Below, one piece after another: positions 56,415 through 61,535 of a stretch of DNA of 61,535 nt. The first letter of the stretch is position 1; every line of letters starts with the position of its first letter. Below the pieces are notes generated by a model. It was given only the letters and a program-made list of their open reading frames with translations. It made no database searches and had not been told where the DNA came from. Origin of the DNA: Magnetococcales bacterium (GTDB lineage: Bacteria > Pseudomonadota > Magnetococcia > Magnetococcales > UBA8363); the NCBI GenBank assembly GCA_015228925.1, contig JADGCQ010000011.1, positions 1 through 61,535 on the forward strand. The letters are read 5' to 3'. Position numbers and translations under genes: made by a program.

Positions 56415-56443
56415 GAGTGGGTTTTATGATGGGCGGCTTGATT

Positions 56444-56683
56444 TTAACCGCCGCTCATTTTCATATTCTGAAAGCTGTTCATGCCGGTTTTGGAAATATT
56501 AACTTTGAATGCTTGCGATTGCCCGGTTTTTGGGAGGCCGCCGGAACGTTCATTGATGGCATTGAGGGTGAGTGCCGCATTGGCATGGACTTTGGCACCG
56601 AGTTTTTGACTGGCTTGCATGGCCTTGGTGGTCATCAGGTGGGTGACGTTGGTTGCGAGGGGGTTGATTTGCGAGATGGCCAT
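56444..56683 (-). CDS. Small uncharacterised protein
   Basis: Seventy-nine residues, with AAGGAA eight bases before the ATG. The sequence is rich in A, N, K, Q, S, T and M, lacks Cys, Trp and acidic clusters, and has no membrane helix. It begins MAISQINPLATNVTHL and ends MNSFQNMKMSGG. The composition resembles export- or filament-associated proteins, but I recognise no family. It is convergent with the receiver gene upstream and divergent from acs. The good ribosome site supports it; absence of homology evidence keeps confidence moderate. Confidence 0.55.
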   Translation of the reverse strand: MAISQINPLATNVTHLMTTKAMQASQKLGAKVHANAALTLNAINERSGGLPKTGQSQAFKVNISKTGMNSFQNMKMSGG

Positions 56684-56935
56684 GGTTGCAGTTCCTTCGG
56701 TTTAGTAAGATTTCTAAGAGTTGTTGCATGGAGATTCTCCCGATCACATGCTCTTTTTGTGCCATGTCTTTTTGTTCCCGATGGATGCGCAGCAAGTCTA
56801 TGGGAGTAGGGGGGGAGCATTCAATATTTTGACGCGACGTGAAAAAGAGAACTGATTCCTGACGGAGAAAGTGATAGAGTATGCCCCTATATACGTTTTG
56901 CTGTCGGGCAATGGCGATTCATCAGGAGAGTGAAC

Positions 56936-58867
56936 ATGAGCAAGGTATATCCCGTTTCCAAACAGGCCGCTGAGAACACCTTCATCACTGAGGAGAAATA
57001 TCAGCAGTGGTATAAACAATCCCTGGAGGATCCAGACACATTCTGGGGAGATCGTGCCAAGGAGTTTGTCCACTGGTTCAAGCCGTGGGATCGGGTATCG
57101 AATTGCGATCTGCGCACGGGTCAGATTCGTTGGTTTGAGGGGGGAAAGACCAACGTTTCTTATAACTGTCTGGATCGGCATCTGGAAACTCGTGGTGACC
57201 AGATCGCCATCATCTGGGAAGGGGATGATCCCAGTTCCGATCGCAGAGTCACCTATCGGCAATTACATGCCGAAGTATGCCGGATGGCCAACGTCCTCAA
57301 GGGGCGCGGGGTTGCCAAAGGTGATCGCGTCTGTATCTACCTTCCCATGATCATCGAAGCGGCGGTGGCGATGTTGGCCTGTGCCCGGATTGGTGCCGTT
57401 CATTCGGTGGTTTTTGGCGGTTTTTCACCCGATTCCATCAAGGATCGTATCCTGGATTCCGACTGTCGGACGGTCATCACCGCCGATGGTGGTTTCCGTG
57501 GCGGCAAGGTGCTTCCGTTACGGACGAATGTGGACGAGGCACTGAAGTCATGTCCCAACGTTTCGACAGTTTTGACCGTGCGGCACAGTGGTACCGATGT
57601 CCAATGGGTTGAAGGGCGTGATGTTTGGTATCACGAAGCGGCTGCCAAGGTGGAACCGGTCTGTCCTGCGGAGGAGATGGATTCCGAAGCACCTTTGTTT
57701 ATTTTGTATACGTCGGGATCGACGGGCAAGCCCAAGGGGGTGCAGCATTGCACGGGAGGGTATGGTCTTTATGCCGCCATGACCCATAAGTTTATCTTTG
57801 ATTATCATGACGGCGATATTTTCTGGTGTACCGCCGATGTCGGTTGGGTGACAGGCCATTCTTACATTGTCTATGGTCCCTTGGCCAACGGGGCTACCAC
57901 CCTGATGTTTGAGGGGATTCCCACCTATCCCGATGCCTCCCGTTTCTGGCGGGTGATTGACAAGCACAAGGTCAACATTTTCTACACGGCCCCCACCGCC
58001 ATCCGTTCCTTGATGGGGTTGGGTAATGATCCGGTCAACAGCACCAGCCGTCAATCGTTGCGTCTTTTGGGTTCGGTGGGTGAACCCATCAATCCCGAAG
58101 CGTGGGAATGGTATTATAATATCGTCGGAGACAAACGGTGTCCCATTGTCGATACGTGGTGGCAAACCGAAACCGGTGGCATCATGATTACCCCGTTGCC
58201 GGGATGTACGCCGTTGAAGCCGGGATCGGCGACGCGGCCATTTTTTGGTGTTGAGCCGCAGTTGACCAATGCGGAAGGCCAAGTTCTTGAGGGGGCGACC
58301 GAGGGCAATCTGGTCCTTGCCCGTGCGTGGCCCAGTATGATGCGTACCATTTATGGCAACCATCAACGGTTTCTGGAGACCTATTTGTCTGCGGTGCCGG
58401 GGAAATATTTTACCGGAGACGGCTGCCGACGTGATGAGGATGGCTATTATTGGATCACGGGGCGGGTGGATGATGTCATCATTGTTTCTGGTCATAATTT
58501 GGGAACCGCTGAGATTGAAAGTGCGTTGGTTCTTCATGAGAGCGTATCGGAAGCGGCGGTGGTGGGCTATCCGCACAACATCAAGGGTAACGGCCTTTAT
58601 GCCTATGTGACTTTGATGAAGGGGGTAGAGCCGTCGGCGGCGTTGGAGAAGGAGTTGATTGCACTGGTTCGTAAAGAAATCGGTGCCATTGCCCATTTGG
58701 ATATATTACAATGGGCACCGGGTTTGCCGAAGACCCGTTCGGGGAAGATTATGCGGCGGATTTTGCGTAAGATTGCGGCCAACGAATTGGAAAATCTGGG
58801 CGATACGACGACCTTGGCCGATTCTAGCGTGGTGGATAGCCTGATCACCAATCGCCTGAATAAATAA
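56936..58867 (+). CDS. acs: Acetyl-CoA synthetase
   Basis: Acs activates acetate with ATP and CoA. I chose [11 protein letters not shown] at 56936, with AGGAG upstream; a GTG two codons earlier is less likely. The 643-residue product has the P-loop [10 protein letters not shown] (about 259-268), the adenylation motif [33 protein letters not shown], and the conserved RSGKIMRR with the Lys acetylated by Pat-type enzymes. It is 6 kb from the ActP/sensor operon on the opposite strand. It is terminated before serC. Confidence 0.97.
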   Translation: MSKVYPVSKQAAENTFITEEKYQQWYKQSLEDPDTFWGDRAKEFVHWFKPWDRVSNCDLRTGQIRWFEGGKTNVSYNCLDRHLETRGDQIAIIWEGDDPSSDRRVTYRQLHAEVCRMANVLKGRGVAKGDRVCIYLPMIIEAAVAMLACARIGAVHSVVFGGFSPDSIKDRILDSDCRTVITADGGFRGGKVLPLRTNVDEALKSCPNVSTVLTVRHSGTDVQWVEGRDVWYHEAAAKVEPVCPAEEMDSEAPLFILYTSGSTGKPKGVQHCTGGYGLYAAMTHKFIFDYHDGDIFWCTADVGWVTGHSYIVYGPLANGATTLMFEGIPTYPDASRFWRVIDKHKVNIFYTAPTAIRSLMGLGNDPVNSTSRQSLRLLGSVGEPINPEAWEWYYNIVGDKRCPIVDTWWQTETGGIMITPLPGCTPLKPGSATRPFFGVEPQLTNAEGQVLEGATEGNLVLARAWPSMMRTIYGNHQRFLETYLSAVPGKYFTGDGCRRDEDGYYWITGRVDDVIIVSGHNLGTAEIESALVLHESVSEAAVVGYPHNIKGNGLYAYVTLMKGVEPSAALEKELIALVRKEIGAIAHLDILQWAPGLPKTRSGKIMRRILRKIAANELENLGDTTTLADSSVVDSLITNRLNK

Positions 58868-58902
58868 TGGTGGCAGATAGGGTCACTTGGGTTTGATCCC
58901 TT

Positions 58903-58929
58903 GGGGGCGCGAGGAGGTGCCCCCTTTTT
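58903..58929 (+). terminator. Terminator of acs
   Basis: GGGGGC pairs with GCCCCC across a 10-nt loop, followed by five T. It lies 36 bases after the acs stop. Confidence 0.75.
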
Positions 58930-58965
58930 CTTTGACTTGCGTTATAGAAGGAGCCTCGAGTTAAG

Positions 58966-60054
58966 ATGGGACGTGTTTATAATTTCAGTGCCGGTCCCGC
59001 TGCGTTGCCTGTGGCGGTGTTGGAGCGTGCTCGGGATGAAATGCTGGATTATCAGGGGTCCGGCATGTCGGTGATGGAGATGAGTCACCGATCCAAGAAA
59101 TATCTGGGTATCATCCAACATGCCGAAGCCATGCTCAGGTCTTTGATGGGTATTTCTGACGACTATGAGGTGTTGTTTCAGCAGGGTGGGGCGACGTTAC
59201 AGTTTGCGATGGTACCGATGAACCTGATTGTCGATCCCAAAGGAGAGACTGCCGATTTTATTCTGACGGGCAGTTGGTCGAAAAAGGCGATGAAGGAGGC
59301 GAAGAAATTTTTTGCGCAAACCCGTGTGGCGGCCAGTACGGAAGAGGTTCAGTTTACCCGGATCCCTTTGCAGGATGAACTGCGTCTGAATCCCGATGCG
59401 GTGTATGTCCATATGACCTCCAACAACACCATTTACGGCACCGAATTTCACTATACCCCGGATACCGGCAAGGTTCCGTTGGTTGCCGACATGTCTTCCA
59501 ATGTTTTGTCGCGGGTGGTGGATGTCAATCGGTTTGGGTTGATCTATGCGGGGGCGCAGAAAAATCTTGGTCCCAGTGGTGTGACGGTGGTGATTATTCG
59601 CAAGGATCTGATGGGTCGCAATGCCAACCTGCCCCTCATGCTGGATTACAAGGCCCAGGCGGCGGAGCAATCCATGTTGAACACCCCGCCGACCTATGCC
59701 ATTTATATCCTTGGGTTGGTATTGGATTGGGTGAAGGATCAGGGGGGGGTTCTTGGGATCGAACAACGCAATGTTCGTCAGGCGAAACGGCTCTATGAGG
59801 TGATTGATCGCACGGGGTTTTATCATTGCCCCAACCAACCCGACAGCCGGTCACGCATGAACGTCCCTTTTACCCTGAAGAAGCCGGAACTGACCGATAC
59901 TTTCCTGGCGGAATCCACCAAGGCGGGGTTGGTGACGTTGAAAGGGCATCGTTCGGTGGGTGGTATGCGGGCTTCGTTGTATAATGCCATGCCCGATGAG
60001 GGGGTTGAGGCTTTGGTGTCGTTCATGATCGATTTTGAACGGCGGTATGGTTGA
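58966..60054 (+). CDS. serC: Phosphoserine aminotransferase SerC
   Basis: SerC makes 3-phosphoserine in serine synthesis and also acts in PLP synthesis. The 362-residue product has YNFSAGPAALP, GGATLQFAMVP, HMTSNNTIYGTEF and the PLP Lys199 in YAGAQKNLGPSG. Substrate residues are present near the C-terminus (HRSVGGMRASLYNAMP). Length is normal. It starts 36 bp after the acs terminator and ends about 200 bp before fba; no serA is adjacent. Confidence 0.97.
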   Translation: MGRVYNFSAGPAALPVAVLERARDEMLDYQGSGMSVMEMSHRSKKYLGIIQHAEAMLRSLMGISDDYEVLFQQGGATLQFAMVPMNLIVDPKGETADFILTGSWSKKAMKEAKKFFAQTRVAASTEEVQFTRIPLQDELRLNPDAVYVHMTSNNTIYGTEFHYTPDTGKVPLVADMSSNVLSRVVDVNRFGLIYAGAQKNLGPSGVTVVIIRKDLMGRNANLPLMLDYKAQAAEQSMLNTPPTYAIYILGLVLDWVKDQGGVLGIEQRNVRQAKRLYEVIDRTGFYHCPNQPDSRSRMNVPFTLKKPELTDTFLAESTKAGLVTLKGHRSVGGMRASLYNAMPDEGVEALVSFMIDFERRYG

Positions 60055-60106
60055 GACGACCATAGCGTTATCGGTCTCCTGGATTTGTGTGTCTATTGCG
60101 TATCTG

Positions 60107-60180
60107 GGAGTGTGCTGTTAACATCGTACCGTTTGTCTGAAGGGGGACTCAGCACACCCGTTCAGGAGTTCAGACCAACG
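60107..60180 (+). promoter_or_regulatory. Pseudoknot-like structured leader upstream of fba
   Basis: CGTTTGTCTGAA (60130-60141) pairs with TTCAGACCAACG (60169-60180), 11 of 12 matches. Within the loop CAGCACAC (60150-60157) is a perfect complement of GTGTGCTG at 60110-60117. The A-B-A'-B' order gives either an H-type pseudoknot or two competing hairpins. The structure ends 73 bases before the fba ATG. Riboswitch or attenuator function is inferred. Confidence 0.5.
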
Positions 60181-60253
60181 ATCGGGGTGGAGGGATTGGG
60201 TGAAGCCCGTCTCTTGGCCGCCGTCTTAAACACGTCAACTCAATGAGGGAAAC

Positions 60254-61270
60254 ATGACCGTAAGCTACAAAGACTTGGGCCTCGTCAATACCAGAGCCAT
60301 GTTCAAGGCTGCCTTTGAAGGGAAGTTTGCCATTCCGGCCTACAATTTCAACAACATGGAGCAGTTGCAAGCCATTGTCACCGGCTGCGGCGAATCCGAC
60401 TCACCGTTTATTCTGCAAGTCTCTTCCGGTGCCAGAAAGTATGCCAATCAAACGCTGTTGCGTTATATGGCTCAGGGTGCGGCGGAGTTACTCAAGGAGA
60501 TCAATCCTCATTTGAAGTTTGCGTTGCATTTGGACCATGGCGACACGTTGGATTTGTGCAAATCGTGTATTGACACGGGGTTTTCCTCGGTCATGATTGA
60601 TGGTTCCCATCATTCTTTTGCCGACAATATCGCCCTGACCAAGAAGGTTGTGGAATATGCCCATGGCCGCGACGTGACGGTTGAAGGTGAGTTGGGTGTT
60701 CTGGCGGGTATTGAGGATGACGTGGTTGCGGACAAGTCCACCTACACGCGCCCAGAAGAAGTGGAAGAGTTTGTTGCCAAGACGGGTGTGGATTCTTTGG
60801 CGATTTCCATCGGTACTTCCCATGGTGCCAACAAGTTCACCCCCAGTCAGTGTACCCGGAACGCCGATGGTGTTTTGGTTCCCCCTCCGCTCCGTTTTGA
60901 CATTCTGGAAGAGATTGAAAAGCGGATTCCCGGTTTCCCCATTGTGCTTCATGGTTCTTCCTCGGTAGTTCCGACCTATGTGAACATGATCAACAGCAAT
61001 GGTGGTGCCCTCAAGGATGCCGTGGGGATTCCCGCAGAGCAGTTGCGCCAGGCGACCCGTTCCGCCGTGTGCAAGATCAACATTGACTCGGATGGTCGTT
61101 TGGCCATGACGGCGATGATTCGCAAAGTCTTCAAGGACAAGCCCGCCGAGTTCGACCCCCGCAAATATTTGGGGCCGGCCCGTGACGAGTTGAAGGCGAT
61201 GATCATTGAGAAGAACAAGACTGTTCTGGGTTCCGCAGGGCAGGGCAAGGCCATTTTTGGCGGCAAATAA
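60254..61270 (+). CDS. fba: Class II fructose-bisphosphate aldolase
   Basis: Zinc-dependent aldolase of glycolysis/gluconeogenesis. The 338-residue product has the zinc and catalytic motif LHLDHGD at 91-97 (H92, D94, H95), DGSHHSF, VEGELGVLAG with the Glu ligand, and IGTSHGANKF and VLHGSSS with the later His ligands. Its length and sequence style fit the class II type. The start MTVSYKDLG is preceded by GAGGGAAAC. It lies downstream of the structured leader and ends with a terminator. Confidence 0.97.
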   Translation: MTVSYKDLGLVNTRAMFKAAFEGKFAIPAYNFNNMEQLQAIVTGCGESDSPFILQVSSGARKYANQTLLRYMAQGAAELLKEINPHLKFALHLDHGDTLDLCKSCIDTGFSSVMIDGSHHSFADNIALTKKVVEYAHGRDVTVEGELGVLAGIEDDVVADKSTYTRPEEVEEFVAKTGVDSLAISIGTSHGANKFTPSQCTRNADGVLVPPPLRFDILEEIEKRIPGFPIVLHGSSSVVPTYVNMINSNGGALKDAVGIPAEQLRQATRSAVCKINIDSDGRLAMTAMIRKVFKDKPAEFDPRKYLGPARDELKAMIIEKNKTVLGSAGQGKAIFGGK

Positions 61271-61291
61271 GGCTGCTATGCTTCAAAGATG

Positions 61292-61330
61292 GGGCGGTGT
61301 GGTGGCGATCACCACCCGCCCTGTTTTATT
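61292..61330 (+). terminator. Terminator of fba
   Basis: GGGCGG pairs with CCGCCC, with an inner TGGTG/CACCA extension, followed by a T-rich tail (TGTTTTATTC). It lies 21 bases after the fba stop. Confidence 0.8.
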
Positions 61331-61372
61331 CTTTTCGTCTTCGCATAGACTGCGTTTTGGGGTCCATCGAAG

Positions 61373-61535
61373 TCACCCCTTGTCCGAGAACACATCGTCC
61401 AGGGATTGGGCGTCCACAAATCGAAGGATCCATTCTTCCAAGGAGGATGGTTCAGCCTGAGCGATTTTTTGAGTGGCCCGTTCGGGTACAGCACCAAAAC
61501 GGCGTTGTAACTGGCGTGTCAGGATTTTAGCGGCT
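61373..61535 (-). CDS. C-terminal end of a DUF4351/Rpn-type protein (runs off the right edge)
   Basis: The minus-strand frame from the window edge to the TGA at 61373-61375 encodes about 54 residues. It reads ILTRQLQRRFGAVPERATQK, then SLEEWILRFVDAQSLDDVF. This matches the DUF4351 C-terminal domain of YhgA/Rpn-like proteins. It is read from the raw sequence because no start codon lies inside the window. It is the same class as the N-terminal fragment at the left edge, but the two are about 61 kb apart and separate genes. Confidence 0.6.
   Translation of the reverse strand, partial: AAKILTRQLQRRFGAVPERATQKIAQAEPSSLEEWILRFVDAQSLDDVFSDKG

Noticed and set aside
57548-58696. A 382-codon minus-strand frame opposite acs
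   Set aside because: Antisense shadow of the clear acs gene with atypical composition.

Overview
The window is a Gram-negative bacterial chromosome segment of middling G+C (it encodes LpxC). It carries a mix of housekeeping and accessory metabolic genes. The acetate regulatory locus, PAS/GGDEF/EAL signalling, glycogen genes and Rpn/DUF4351-type proteins at both edges suggest a free-living proteobacterium. A Magnetococcia/Alphaproteobacteria-like lineage is plausible but not proven. I saw no rRNA, tRNA, CRISPR array, prophage or complete insertion sequence.

Layout. 1-8.4 kb (- strand): cell-wall/division genes murC-murB-ddl-ftsQ-ftsA-ftsZ, followed by lpxC, with the start of an Rpn-like gene at the left edge. 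8.5-10.3 kb (-): queC with a three-domain QueD-like protein. 10.4-19.7 kb (-): a lone S24-type repressor, an AT-rich gap, a divergent HD-GYP-like protein, a PAS-GGDEF-EAL protein and a PAS histidine kinase. 19.7-20.3 kb (-): a hicAB toxin-antitoxin pair.

20.5-27.8 kb (-): one run encoding two malyl-CoA lyase-type enzymes, a mesaconyl-CoA C1:C4 CoA transferase, a mesaconyl-C4-CoA hydratase, a family I CoA-transferase with an extra C-terminal domain, and mesaconyl-C1-CoA hydratase. This is the glyoxylate/propionyl-CoA co-assimilation half of the 3-hydroxypropionate bicycle (propionyl-CoA + glyoxylate to pyruvate + acetyl-CoA). It is the metabolic highlight of the window. 28.2-33.7 kb: a DUF2235 hydrolase with a LecA-like lectin tail (+), an AtuA/DUF4387 pair (-), and a RelA/SpoT-fold protein with a long helical tail (+). 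At 33.8-34.0 kb a short promoter-to-terminator unit looks like an orphan small RNA with two micro-ORFs.

34.1-41.2 kb (-): glgB, a glgX-malQ fusion and a receiver protein. 41.5-50.5 kb (-): an acetate-switch-like operon of DUF485, ActP, DUF294 nucleotidyltransferase, single receiver, a membrane pseudo-kinase fused to a DnaQ exonuclease, a small membrane protein and an SLC5-STAC-histidine kinase. The matching acs lies at 57 kb. 50.8-61.3 kb (+): an orphan parA, a degenerate glgA, glgP, a receiver protein, acs, serC and fba, the last preceded by a pseudoknot-like leader. The C-terminus of a second Rpn/DUF4351 protein (-) closes the window.

The genes together point to a cell that uses acetate and propionyl-type acids, stores glycogen, and couples acetate uptake to an elaborate membrane sensor system.
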